A program made the position numbers and the translations under genes. The notes under the pieces were generated by a model that was given only the letters and a program-made list of their open reading frames with translations, did not search any database and was not told where the DNA came from. From Patiria miniata (taxonomy: Eukaryota > Echinodermata > Asteroidea > Valvatida > Asterinidae), in NCBI RefSeq assembly GCF_015706575.1, contig NW_024037076.1, positions 5,738,777 through 5,802,776 on the forward strand: 64,000 bases of DNA, read 5' to 3'. The first letter of the stretch is position 1; each line of letters starts with the position of its first letter. Shown piece after piece: positions 1-60,878 of the stretch.

Positions 1-608
1 TCCACCTGGCCCTTACAGCCAGTCCATTCACCCCTGATTCACCCCTGGTCCAAACAGCCATTACAACCACAGACTTGTAATGCCATTTGACAGTTCCATT
101 TTGGTCTCAGGGGTGATCGAGGCAATCCCTATGTGAACAGTGCAGTACACAAGCCTATGTAAATTTGCACAAGCACACTAGGTTTTCCCGCCAATTTTCA
201 ACCCTCCAGTAGGATCATAAGACTGACACCCCCTCCGGTGGATGTACCATGATCCATACTAGGCTCTAACGATAGATGACCCGGGGCATGGCTACCACGT
301 GGCTGGGACAATATAAAACATAGAAACGGTGACAGTGATTAATACCAGCCAGCACGCTCCAGCTAAGATTTTAAATGAAAAGAAAAACCTTCAGGGGAAA
401 GGCATGAACATTTGCCCCTATTGGAAGATCGAATGAAAAAAATCCTGGTAAGCATAATCAACTTTGCCACCATTCTAACCCCATCTACCGATTGTAGCAA
501 TTTCGAGATAAAAAGTAGGGTGTTGTTTGGGGGTTGGGAGGAGCTTAAACTCAATTTACGCCATGAGGGCGCTCTTCGGAATCCGCATACAAGCTGCCCG
601 TTTTCAGG
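1..608. repeat. Direct duplicate A, copy 1 (partner 1380-2007)
   Basis: These bases match 1380-2007 almost base for base, for example the word ccgttttcaggttatcagcct closing both copies and an aataaaaagtagggtgttg-type stretch in the middle. A short insertion lies in the second copy near 1427. The two copies diverge just after 608, where copy 1 runs into a G-rich transposon end. No convincing coding potential is seen; the 60-90 residue open frames here are near-identical in both copies because of the duplication. Confidence 0.85.
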
Positions 609-609
609 T

Positions 610-713
610 TATCAGCCTGGAATATTTTTTTGGGGGGGGGGCTAATCATTTTTTTTTAGGGGGGGGGGGGGCTAAATCCCCCCAAGCACCCCTCCCCCGT
701 AGAACCGCCACTG
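610..713 (+). mobile_element. hAT-type MITE, right-end fragment
   Basis: Two runs of G followed by gctaaatccccc, then the terminal word gtagaaccgccactg. It matches the last ~100 bp of the complete copy at 2956-3371. The left end is missing. The flank aggatcat resembles the target duplication agggtcat of the full copy. Confidence 0.7.
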
Positions 714-1130
714 AGGATCATGACAAATTCTTGCGTCAATCCTGATTACAAGTGAAACAAAACCACACCGAAAATCCCTTCACTGTCCTTCGTCAGTAAC
801 TTGTCAGGTGGAATAAGCCTCTGTACTGATGACGTCACACTTTGTTTACACGTGTTTTCTTATGGGAGTCTGGTGGGATGACTGTTTCGTAGCCCCATAG
901 AAAAGCGCACAGATAAAAAAGTGTCACGACATCAGCATAGAGGCTTATTGGTTGGCGGTCGTTTTCCTTTGAACTTTGTTGGGCAAAATCCAGTATTTCT
1001 GAGAGAACAAAATCCAAACCCTGGAGTGTACTTTTCAATCTATTTATTATCAGAATGCATTTTTTGGACGTGGTTTTGTCACGTTTCACGAATCATCTAC
1101 CGGATCATTGCTGATATTTTCATGCAAGTT
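714..1130. repeat. Direct duplicate B, copy 1 (partner 3372-3790)
   Basis: The stretch from tcatgacaaattcttgcg to the words gctgatattttcatg recurs at 3372-3790 with scattered changes and small indels. Its last ~150 bp are also the unit of the tandem array beginning at 3613. Confidence 0.8.
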
Positions 1131-1379
1131 TTGGGCTCGGCAAGGATTTATTGGTCTACTGAGTTTGAATGAGGAAAAACTTGCAGAGGGTAGAACATGA
1201 ATAGCTCTTTTATTAAAACGAAACTCTACACTGGAATTGGCTTAAAGCATGACTAGTTACCCTTGCTATTTGTTAATGTTGAGTACCGTGAATGCTAGCG
1301 ACGTCAATAAAGCGTGCACTTAATAATGCACAATATCAGGTGCCTGGTGGGAATGATTCGATGACACTATGTAATTTCT
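1131..1379. other. Unassigned spacer between duplicates
   Basis: Single-copy within the window; no gene, RNA or transposon signal recognised. Confidence 0.4.
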
Positions 1380-2007
1380 TCCACCTGGCCCTCACAGCCA
1401 GACCATTCACCCCTGATTCACCCCGGTATCCTTCAGACCCCAAACAGCCATTACAACCACAGATTGTAATGCCATTTGACAGTTCCATTTTGGTCTCAGG
1501 GGTGATCGAGGCAATCCCTATGTGAACAGTACAGTACACAAGCCTATGTAAATTTGCACAAGCACACTAGGTTTTCCCGCCAATGTTCAACCCTCCAGTT
1601 GGATCATAAGACTGACACCCCCTCCGGTGGATGTACCATGATCCATACTAGGCTCTAACGATAGATGACCCGGGGCATGGCTACCACGTGGCTGGGACAA
1701 TATAAAACATAGAAACGGTGACAGTGATTAATACCAGCCAGCACGCTCCAGCTAAGATTTTAAATGAAAAGAAAAACCTTCAGGGGAAAGGTATGAACAT
1801 TTGCCCCTATTGGAAGATCGAATGAAAAAAATCCTGGCAAGCATAATCAACTTTGCCACCATTCTAACCCCATCTACCGATTGTAGCAATTTCGAGATAA
1901 AAAGTAGGGTGTTGTTTGGGGGTTGGGAGGAGCTTAAACTCAATTTACGCCATGAGGGCGCTCTACGGAATCCGCATACAAGCTGCCCGTTTTCAGGTTA
2001 TCAGCCT
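1380..2007. repeat. Direct duplicate A, copy 2
   Basis: Second copy of 1-608. It continues without the G-rich transposon end, so the junction at about 608/2007 marks where the two histories separate. Confidence 0.85.
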
Positions 2008-2947
2008 CAGTCAAATATTTTTCTCCCAGTTGTTTGGATGAAATATGGAAATTGTCATCCTTCTTATATTACTATAAACTAGTAAATTGGGGGAAAATAT
2101 CATAATTCCTGGTAGAATAAAGGATGCACCCCAGTAAATAGGCCATCAATCTGTCCGCCAAGCTAATGAAAGTTCACATTATTATAGAAAGTTTTTAGAG
2201 TCACGGAGTCTGGCGATTGGGGACATCTGGCACTGCACCTTTCCTTTGTCCCTATTATTGGGGTATATATTAAAGTGTGCACCCCAATAATAGGCCATTA
2301 ATGGATGCAATAAAGCCTGAATGTGGCGCTACTTGGTCATGTTGTAGAGGGATCCTTTTTCAAAATGGTTATTTTCCAGTTTGGGAAATGGTTATTCGTG
2401 CTTGGGGTGGTCTTCTTTGGGTGAGAATTTCTCAAAAAGTCATTGGACAACCCACCAAAAGATGAACGGAAAATGAAAGACGACTCGGACATCACTTTTT
2501 TTCTCCGAATTTTTTTTATGAAATGTGAGTCATGGATCATCGCTCGTGTTGGAAAAAAATAGCAGCATTTCCGGTATAATAAAGGGTGCAGAACAGCAGT
2601 AAAGAGGCCTAACATTGCCTAAGCGGGCCGAATAATGATTTATATGTCCTCAATTATTTGTTGCTATCAGTACCTTATGGCTTGTTACAAAAATATTGTT
2701 GGAAGCCGTGCACAGGACTACGAGTTCGCAAGTCAGATCGGAAATTCGGTCCAAATAGTGCACATGCGTCCATTCACGTCTACGTAAGGCTGTAGTCTAT
2801 TGTGATTGTTTTACAGTTGGTACTTACGAATGTAACGTAGTGTCAATTGGATATTAAGCCAATGTAGTTAGTTGGTGTAAATTTGTATTTACTCGAATTT
2901 ACCCATTCTAAATAACGCTCTACAATTTTCTACGTCATGTCCCGAAA
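2008..2947. other. Intergenic DNA with dispersed repeats
   Basis: No gene recognised. The words ggatgcaccccagtaaataggcc (2120s), gtgcaccccaataataggcc (2280s) and gggtgcagaacagcagtaaag (2585) are diverged copies of one motif. Bases 2280-2630 resemble, in reverse orientation, the dispersed repeat near 54880-55340: both contain a stretch that reads SSFIFRS in one frame. Confidence 0.5.
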
Positions 2948-2955
2948 AGGGTCAT

Positions 2956-3371
2956 CAGGCGCGGCTCTAGAACCAATATTTGTGGGGGGCTAGCAGGGTG
3001 CATCCAGAGATTTTTTTCACTGGCAGGTAGGCGTGCTGAAATGTAGACAGGTTATTTTTCTCCGGCCTCCGAAAATCAATAGGTAGTGGTGGGGGCGGGG
3101 GGGGGGGGGCTCGCGCCATATTTGAAATGGGGAGCGCTGATAAAATCCTACAAAGTTAGACACACTATATTAACTAAAAGTGTACAAATGCACCCTTCAC
3201 AGCCTTCTCATTTATCTAGGGGGAGACCGTTCACATTAACGTCACATTCTAGCATTTATAGTGCAATTTTTTTTATGGAATATTTGTTTTGGGGGGGGGC
3301 TCATCAATTTTTTTTTTGGGGGGGGGGGGCTAAATCCCCCAAGCACCCCTCCCCCCGTAGAACCGCCACTG
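2956..3371 (+). mobile_element. hAT-superfamily MITE with 8-bp target duplication
   Basis: Starts CAGGCGCGGCTCTAGAACC and ends GTAGAACCGCCACTG. The two ends are rough inverted repeats. It is flanked by identical 8-bp copies of agggtcat (2948-2955 and 3372-3379), the target-site length of the hAT superfamily. The interior is G-rich and non-coding. A second full copy in the opposite orientation lies at 24117-24479. Confidence 0.85.
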
Positions 3372-4267
3372 AGGGTCATGACAAATTCTTGCGCCAATCC
3401 TGATTACAAGTGAAACAAAACCACACCGCAAATCCCTTCACTGTCCTTCGTCAGTAACTTGTTAGAATAAGCCTCTGTACTAATGACGTCACATTTTGTT
3501 TACACGTGTTTTCTTATGGGAGCCTAGTGGGGATGACTGTTTCATAGCCCCAAAGAAAAGCGCACAGGTAAAAAAAAGTGTCACAACATCAGTATAGAGG
3601 CTCATTGGTTGGCGGTCGTTTTCCTTTTGAACTTTGTTGGGCAAAATCCAGTATTCTGAGAGAGCAAAATCCAAACCCTGGAGTGTACTTTTCAATCTAT
3701 TTATTATCAGAATGCATTTTTTGGAACTTGGTTTTGTCACATTTCACGAATCATCTACCGGATCTTTGCTGATATTTTCATGAGAAAATGTTACGCCTAC
3801 GTGCGGAGTGGGTGGTGCCATTGTGCGGCGTTAACAAAGAGTCTATAGGGTCTACGTACTTCGTGCGGTCGTTTTCTTTTGAACTTTGTTGGGCAAAATC
3901 CAGTATTCTAAGAGAACAAAATCCAAACCCTGGAGTGTACTTTTCAATCTATTTATTATCAGAATGCATTTTTTGGACTTGGTTTTGTCACATTTCACGA
4001 ATCATCTACCGGATCTTTGCTGATATTTTCATGAGAAAATGTTACGCCTACGTGCGGAGTGGGTGGTGCCATTGTGCGGCGTTAACAAAGAGTCTATAGG
4101 GTCTACGTACTTCGTGCGGTCGTTTTCTTTTGAACTTTGTTGGGCAAAATCCAGTATTCTGAGAGAACAAAATCCAAACCCTGGAGTGTACTTTTCAATC
4201 TATTTATTATCAGAATGCATTTTTTGGACGTGGTTTTGTCACGTTTCACGGACCATCTACAGAACAT

Positions 4268-4702
4268 TACGGAAGTGTATTTAGGACATGACCACAAAAA
4301 AAAAATTCCGGCCCTCTATTTCGCCCGGGCAGATTACTTATTCGCCCGGGCGAATTAGTATTCTGCCCGGCCGGGATAATAAGTAATCTGCCCGGGCGAG
4401 TAAGTAGTCTGCACGGGCGAATTAGTAATCCGCCCGGACGGAATAGTAATCCGCCCGGGCGGGATAATAATCCGCCCGGGCGGGATAGTAATCCGCCCGG
4501 GCGAAATAGTAATCCGCCCGGGCGAAATAGTAATCCGCCCGAGCGGGATAGTAATCCGCCCGGGCGAAATAGTAATCCGCCCGGGCGAAATAGTAATCCG
4601 CCCGGGCGAAATAGTAATCCGCCCGGGCGAAATAGTAATCCGCCCGGGCGAAGTAGTGGGCCTTAAAAATATTTTCGGTCATGTCCTAAATACGCTTCCG
4701 TA
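4268..4702. mobile_element. Foldback-type non-autonomous transposon with minisatellite core
   Basis: The ends are 26-bp inverted repeats with one mismatch (left begins TACGGAAGTGTATTTAGG, right ends in its complement). Identical 6-bp flanks GAACAT lie at 4262-4267 and 4703-4708. Nearly all of the interior is a 21-bp GC-rich minisatellite. There is no transposase. It sits inside one unit of a tandem repeat whose other units lack it, which gives an empty-site comparison. Confidence 0.85.
4311..4656. repeat. 21-bp minisatellite (core cgcccgggcg)
   Basis: About 16 units of agtaatccgcccgggcgaaat with single-base variants, the first few more degenerate. Because 21 is a multiple of 3, all frames stay open on the minus strand, giving a heptapeptide repeat (YYFARAD) that I do not regard as a protein. 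The core decamer is self-complementary. Confidence 0.9.
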
Positions 4703-4850
4703 GAACATGGCTGATATTTCCATGACAAAATGTTACGCCTTCAACGGCCTACGTGCGGAGTCGGTGATGACATTGTGCGGCGTTAACAAAGAGTGTATAT
4801 GGTCTACGTACTTGCGAACTCCCTAATATGGTCTATATGGTCTACGTACT

Positions 4851-6124
4851 TGCAAACTCCCTAATTGCAAGTTTTGCATTATCCTGGCTGTGGCTGCCTA
4901 AGGCAAACTTTGTGCTTGCCTTCGGCCCCCCAAAAAAGTCTCCGGTTCCTGGTATGGAGCTTGCCCAAAAAGTGGTGCGGTGACGCGGCTTTTTTTACCA
5001 TTTTTTTTTCTTCAAATGTCGGCTGATGACTGCAAATGGTGCCCGACTGAACTTAGTGCAAATGTATGGGAGTCCAGAGAGGCCACATAAAGCTTATTCT
5101 CGATCGTAGCCCCATCTAAAAACCGTTAAAATTGTGCAGCAGCAGGATTCCAGTCAAACCAGTGAGCTTGGCGGTTTTGAGACATCTTTCGTTGAAAAAA
5201 AACACCCTTTTTTTCATTTTGCCAACGCGCATGGCTACGGCGACGCGCGCGCATACCAGAAACCGGAGACCTTTTTGGCCTTATTGATCCAGATCCGATC
5301 CGATCTTACTCAAGAATGTAAAAGAGCAAAAAAGACTTGTCCGCCATATGGCTCCATAAAAGAGTGGATGTTTCTCCTTTTTTTTTACTTTAGAGTGTTT
5401 TACCCCCACAATTATGGTCCACAGTGACAAGCAAAGCTTGCCGTCATTTAGAAAGACATCAAGAAAATGTAGGTGATTTCCAACGATCAGTCAATATTGA
5501 CTGATTTTTTTTATTATTTAAAGTGTGATGGACGAAATGGTATTTCGTGATCATAAGGCTGTGCATGTTTTTTTTTAGTGTGTTCCCGAAAAGTGTAATA
5601 TCAACTGGTCTAACGCTTCAGCAGGTTTGGTTTTGAACACCGTTCATTAACTTCATTGGAGTTTGAGTGATGTTATATATTAGAAACGAGCACAATGGAT
5701 GACAAGCAAATGATCTTATAATATCCGTGTTTCATCCTGAAAAAAAGAACGATTTCTTTTTTAAATGGACATTTTTTTTCCCAGCGACACAAAATTGATT
5801 TTCTTTTGAATGAGAAGTTTTGCGGCCAAACAGTAACTTAGACCTTGCAGGGTAGACTGGTCACCGCCCCATTACCAGAATCGATGAGTATAGGATAAGA
5901 GATCCAGTCTACTCGCAATGCGGATCTGCTTGTTGCAAAAGCAACCCAAAATAAACGTTATGTTCAGATTGTTGCAGTGACAATCAAAATAGAATAAAGG
6001 TAGTTTTTTTTCGGGAGGGGGGGGGGGCGGGGGCCGGGGAGGGAGGGTTTTTCTTTTGGTAAGCACAGCCCTTATAATTTTATCGTTTAATCAAGAAGAG
6101 TATTGGATATTTCATTACAAACAG
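4851..6124. other. 5' flank of the main gene; no exon recognised
   Basis: The signal peptide and propeptide N-terminus of the metalloprotease should lie upstream of 6125, but I could not recognise them here. The region holds homopolymer tracts (T runs, and a G tract at 6016-6046). A 97-residue open frame at 5134-5427 has no recognisable domain. Confidence 0.4.
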
Positions 6125-55660
<49,536 letters not shown>

Positions 55661-56160
55661 AATTCATCGCCAACGATTCCCTTTGATGTTCTGTGCTCAA
55701 TTCATATTTCAGATAATATGTTTGTAAGTTGACAATGCTTCGTTGAAAAGAAAATTCCTTCTGCAGTGCCTGATTTGATGACAGCGCGCTTAAATATCAC
55801 AGGCCTGTCTTCCTTTGTCTCTATTATTCACTGTCCTTTCAGACAAGTGCCTAATGAGTGCCTAATGTCTATACCTATGTTACCCGGGAAAATATATTGT
55901 GTTATCTGTAAAAAGAAACAGCTAACATTAGCGGTATGTTTGTCCATAATATTTACATGCTAAAGTAGGCGGTTTGTTTTCCAGTAGACATTTAAGAACC
56001 CTAGACCAAGTAATTTCAAGGCGTAAATACATTAGCTTTAATAAAAACTCAATATTGTAACTCGGAGATCATTATTCCAGCGGTTTATTGTGTTATAACA
56101 TTTAGTACATTGTAACAACATTAAGTTTATTGTACACAGAGTAAAAAATTAAATAAATAT
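55661..56160 (+). other. 3' UTR of the main gene
   Basis: AT-rich, no exon features. AATAAA signals at 56040-56045 and 56152-56157 are the nearest candidates for polyadenylation; later ones lie at 56635. Confidence 0.6.
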
Positions 56161-56689
56161 ATATCTTTATACTTGAATATACGACGACTTTAGCCCTATT
56201 GGTATGAATGTTCTAAGTATGTTCCGAACTTTGGCACAGCAGAGAAACAAATTTCTTGAGACGAATTCAAATTTTCAAACTCCCAAACAAACAGGCAAAC
56301 AGCTGAGAGTAAAGGGCATGGCAGAGTACAATGTTTATAAATATTGATTATTGGTGATTGGGACGTTTCGTATAAAAAAAAGGTGGATATTTAAGTTTAC
56401 TATTGTTGTCTACTCGGAATATTAAATAGCCAGGATGGATAATGAAGTAATCATGATAAGCAAATATTTTGTTCTCATTACGAACGAGATAGCAATTAGA
56501 ATACAACATAATTTTATTGATAAACTGCGTTTTGCAGTTCAATCTTGTTATGTGGAAAACAAACACTGAGTTTCTCTGTCATGTACATTGGCATACAGTA
56601 CTAAAAGTGTTGAAATGACAACCTTAGATATACGAATAAACGTACAGGTTCTTCATTTCGTCAGATTGTTACATTCTTGTATATGGAAA
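56161..56689. other. Intergenic
   Basis: No gene or element recognised. Confidence 0.4.
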
Positions 56690-56745
56690 AAGGAATAAAT
56701 TTTACCTGGTTTAGAGCCAAGTCTGCTTGTAAATTCGCCTGAGAT
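56685..56745 (+). pseudogene. Relic of a C-type lectin domain (copy 1)
   Basis: One frame reads INFTWFRAKSACKFA then stop, matching QTWDQAKSACQDM of the lectin at 60879 (DNA gccaagtctgcttg versus gccaagtcggcttg). No other CTLD blocks are seen around it. Confidence 0.4.
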
Positions 56746-58620
56746 TATATGAGATTTGTGTATAGTTCTTAGAACAAAATATACAAATTCAATACTTTGG
56801 TGTTTGGTCGTTATTGTATATCATGCACAAATTGAGAGTTTGCATCATGAACGAATTGATGATTAATTAAAAAAAACAGGGTAGGAGTATAACAATCGTT
56901 AGCTAAAAAGTAATTTTTACAATAATGGTTAAGTCATTTGATGGCCGATGTTCATTGACAATACTCATTACACTTCAAGGAGTTTGAATATCTTTTTCCA
57001 CTTATTGTGTGTTCGTTGAACAATTTATGATAAAATAGTTAATTGTATGTCTAGCTATCCTGTAAACGGAAAAGTAAACTTGAGTCATCTGTAAGGCGCA
57101 ACCGAATTGTACATTTGCAATTAGGCCTAAATGCGCCGGTTTTAAGAGGGATGTCTTCATTGTTTTAATTCGTGTTTTCATTAATTGTGAATTCGTTGAA
57201 AAAAAAAGTATGGTTAATTGTAAGTAGGTTTCCTGTAAACTGAACCTTTACATTGGCACTTGCCATTTACATATCATTTACGTAGTCATGAAGCAGTGTT
57301 GTAGTCGAGTACTTAATTGTAAGTAGGTACTTAGGTTAACCGAGTACGAGTACTTGTACTTCCAAGTAGGCTACGATAACAAGAACGAGTACTTGTTTTC
57401 CGAGTACGAGTACGAGTACTTCTATTTCCGAATACGACCACACGGCAAATGGTGCACAGAGGGAAATCGGGAAACATCGATTTCTCTGCAAGCCAATCAA
57501 CCATTTCAAACTGAAAGAATCGATACAATAAGGCCGTGGTAAGTCATGTTATAACATTTTTTTCCGAGTACTGCTTTTCGAGTACGAGTACTTTGATAAT
57601 ATAGTACAATTTCGACATATCAAGTACGAGTAGGCCTACTTTGCTGCCTGAGTACGAGTACCGTCATTTCGAGTACGAGTGCTTTGACATTCGAGTACGA
57701 GTGCGAGTACTTAAAAAAGGACTCAAGTAGTACTCGGTACGAGTACCGAGTACAAGTACTACAACACTGCTATTCAGTTGTACATTAATTTATAGGCCTA
57801 AATGCATGAGGTTAAGGGCATGTACTCAGAGTTTTCATTCTAATGTAGTGACAATAGCATGTTTAAATTTGCGTTTCTCGAGGCTATTCCAGACTTTTAT
57901 CCCGAAAAAAATGGATTGTACTTTTTCTAGTAATACACAAAGTTATTCATTTTTGAATGAGACATCGGCGGAAAACAAAAATCGGCCCATATTTTTAGTT
58001 ATTGGTTGATTAGTAGACAATTTCGATTTATCGGCTGCCAGACAATAATTCAGTTTCAAGGTGTTGACTGGTTCACGCCCCACACTACCCGTTCATAATA
58101 CATGTATCGGGAGCCAGTCTGCTCAGAAAACGGATCTGTTTGTGCCCAAATCAATTGTTGCAGTTGTCCACAAAAAGAAAAAAATAGGAGACGGCGAATT
58201 TGGCCTTTCAGAGGGTTGGAATGAAACATACAAGTTGAATATGTTTTAATAAGAACGCATCTCGAATGTTTTGAACAGCATCGGGGAACGCCACTTTAAC
58301 ATGTATGATCGATGTGAGTACCAATTTTTGAAAGTGATGTGTCAATTAAAGATCACGCGATTTTCAGGTGATTCTTATTTTAATAGTAGGAAGTTCATAG
58401 ACATCCTGGGAGTTAGTTTGAACCTGCATTTGAATCACGTTCGTTGAGAAGAAATGCACCCACTTTTAGTATCAGCAAAGGGTTCGTTAGCGGTGAAGTA
58501 TCCGTAAATATAACCACAATGGCCGAATCATGTTGGAAAAATGTGTATGGATAATTTTATGTCAACAACTATACCATGCTACCAAAATAGTCACTGATTA
58601 ACAAAAGATTAAAATCAATC
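56690..58620. repeat. Paralogous block, upstream copy (partner 61768-62820)
   Basis: Shares gccaagtctgcttgtaaatt, tttatgtcaacaa, ccgaatcatgttgg and atcagcaaagggttcg with the downstream block, in the same order. Strongly diverged, with a hAT MITE inserted at 57294-57769 in this copy only. Confidence 0.75.
57294..57769. mobile_element. hAT-like MITE rich in cgagtacgagtac
   Basis: Ends CAGTGTTGTAGTCGAGTACTT and AAGTACTACAACACTG are inverted repeats of hAT type. The interior is sprinkled with gagtac words. The 8-bp flanks (tcatgaag / ctattcag) agree at only 4 positions, so it is old. The paralogous block (near 62545) lacks it. Confidence 0.75.
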
Positions 58621-59281
58621 TTGATATTCTCACAGTTTGACAACCCGAGAGAGAGTGTTTATGATTCCGCCCCCTCTGCTGTCTGGGGCCTACTCCTGTA
58701 GATCTCATTTCACAGATAAACAAAATGAAATATTCTTCAGCGATTGCAAATATTTTAGGACTCGCATTTGAAAATCTCGTAATTAATTTTAAAAAGTAAT
58801 GATCTAGGCACTTTATTGAAAAGAATTTAAGTTACATCCTTTGCCCGAATTGTTTTCTTATTTAAGGTTATGCATTTATACATTATGCTTAAGCTTTTAG
58901 TGTTATTTTTATTGAGACTGCCCCTGTGATTTTAAAAACTGATGTTATTAATTCGGAAGCAACTTAAGTCTTGGTCATAATAAAATATTATTTGGTGTTA
59001 GAGGTACAGAACATGTAGACCTCACAGTCTCTTGTTATTTTTAGGAAACCCAAGTGACGTAAGTGATCTACGGGAAAGTGATGGGATGTACAGTCATGTA
59101 TTGATTATATATTGACGGAGGTTGGCGGCCCTTTAAAGCACTTTTGGAACAAAATCTCTCCCTCATAATATTATTAACAGAACATTTTTTCTATCCATCG
59201 GCTTCAAATTTGCGAGAAGGCACTTATTATTGGCATATCGACTATTCAAAAAGGGCATTTCAACGATACCAGCAGTGGTTC
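58621..59281. other. Intergenic
   Basis: No gene or element recognised. Confidence 0.4.
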
Positions 59282-59539
59282 CAGTGGCGCACCCATGATT
59301 TGTTTTTTTTTGGGGGGGGGAGGCTCAATTTTTTTTTTTTTACAAATTTGTTAAAAGTTCATTTATTCAAAAAAATTTGCCCAAAAGTATTGGCCGCAGA
59401 ACTTTTTTTTAGGAGCGGCCTATTTTGACGTTGGTGGCGCCACTTACACCCCTATTATACTACTCGAAAACAGGCCACATTCATATCACCAAGGCCAAAT
59501 CGTGGGACCCCCCAAAAATACCCCCCGGGTGCGCCACTG
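59282..59539. mobile_element. hAT-superfamily MITE
   Basis: Perfect 13-bp ends CAGTGGCGCACCC / GGGTGCGCCACTG. Identical 8-bp flanks AGTGGTTC (59274-59281, 59540-59547). Interior non-coding with long T, A, G and C runs. Confidence 0.93.
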
Positions 59540-59553
59540 AGTGGTTCCTGAGT

Positions 59554-59925
59554 GGGGTAGCATCCGACTGGTAAGAAGGGTATTTCCCCCATTGCTTTTA
59601 TGCTTCAGTGCCATTTTACATAAGTGCTATATTTGTGTTTGCATGAGTGCCATTTTTGGGTACCATCCGACTGATAAGAAGGGTATTCCCCGTCCCCCCC
59701 CCCCCAATTGCTTTTATGCTTGAGTGCCATTTTGCATTAGTGCTATATTTTTGTTTGCATGAGTGCCATTTTTTGGGTACCATCCGACTGGTAAGAAGGG
59801 TATTCCCTATCCCCCAATTGTTTTATTCACGAGTGCCATTTTGCATAAGTGCTATATTTTTGTTTGCCTGAGTGCCATTTTTGGGTACCGTCCGATTCAG
59901 TGGTAAGAATGGTATTCCCCACTCC
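59554..59925. repeat. Tandem repeat, period 103-117 bp
   Basis: ggtaccatccgactggtaag begins units at about 59558, 59661, 59778 and 59886; each contains gagtgccattttgcataagtg. Length varies mainly in a C run. Directly abuts the hAT MITE. Confidence 0.88.
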
Positions 59926-60249
59926 CTTGAATCGGAATTATAAATAAGGTTCACGTTTTCACTGTCCTGATCGACCTTCCACCTGTCTGGTATTCAGTGC
60001 AATGTATCATTGTGCCCGTGTATGTCTGCAACTCTGCACACCATCCGTGTTCGTGCACCTTAACTAATGTTAAAGGATTAAAGACTTGCCGTCAAATTAT
60101 TTGTCTTACTATTTCTCTGTTAGTCCAGACGTGCACGTCCGTTCAAGCTTAAGAATACTATACGGACAGTAGTAAAAAAAAAAATATTCTCACTTGTGAA
60201 CAAAAACTTGGTCGCCAACAATAAGGTACAAAATAATTAAAAGGTCATG

Positions 60250-60750
60250 ACTAGACGCCTCTCCGGTTGATTAGTCGGCCAGCAGCAAATGCCACGCCCG
60301 AAGCATTGTGTCCACGCTTATTAAAATTGGAAACTGAAATCTTGATGGTTGATTTGATCTGGTCAACAAAAGTGTTACCATAGAGATTAGTTCTCCGCTT
60401 CCCCTTGTACGCCGAAAAAGTGGGATAATAGCAACAAGATCCAATATGTGCCGCTTGGATCAATATTTGTTGCGTCAGACAACTCACGTAAGCCTCTGTT
60501 GCTTAGTCGTCCAGCAAGCAATATTAAATACCTCGCCTGGCATATAGTCCCCACATCAAACCATAATTGTTTAAATTGACAACACGTTTTCCTTTATTGT
60601 TGATTAGATCAAGCAAACAGAAGTGTTACCATAGAGACTAGTTTTTGTCCTTGTACTCATAACGCCAAGAATTAAATGTAACCATAGCAACAAGATGCAT
60701 TGTGTGCCCATTTGATCAATATCATTTTGCGTCAGACAACTCAGAAAACT
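60250..60750. repeat. ~250-bp tandem duplication upstream of the lectin gene
   Basis: agtgttaccatagaga (60371, 60622), tagcaacaagatcc/tagcaacaagatgc and tgcgtcagacaactca (60471, 60728) recur in order. Diverged; its second copy ends ~130 bp before the lectin ATG, so it may include promoter sequence. Confidence 0.8.
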
Positions 60751-60878
60751 TCTGCCACGACCACTAGTCTTCATTCCCATTATTCGACCCCACTGTGGAG
60801 ACACTCGACGTTAGCGCTTTGGAACACACTTGATTCTCGTTAAACTCGGCTATCGTTGTCCTATTAAAACGAATCAAC

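Larger units (their letters stand above)
3613..4850. repeat. Tandem repeat, period 251-253 bp, interrupted by a transposon
   Basis: The phrase cggtcgttttc begins units at 3613, 3866 and 4117 (periods 253 and 251). The third unit is split at 4267 by the foldback element 4268-4702 and resumes at 4709 with gctgatatttccatgacaaaatg, ending around tctacgtacttgcgaactccc near 4830. The first unit is the end of duplicate B. Confidence 0.85.

Noticed and set aside
4422-4682. 86-residue minus-strand frame with a YYFARAD heptad repeat
   Set aside because: Produced by a 21-bp minisatellite whose period is a multiple of three; it lies inside a non-autonomous transposon and has no start context or splice support.
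5134-5427. 97-residue frame upstream of the metalloprotease
   Set aside because: No signal peptide, no propeptide motif, no donor in phase 1; cannot be the missing first exon.
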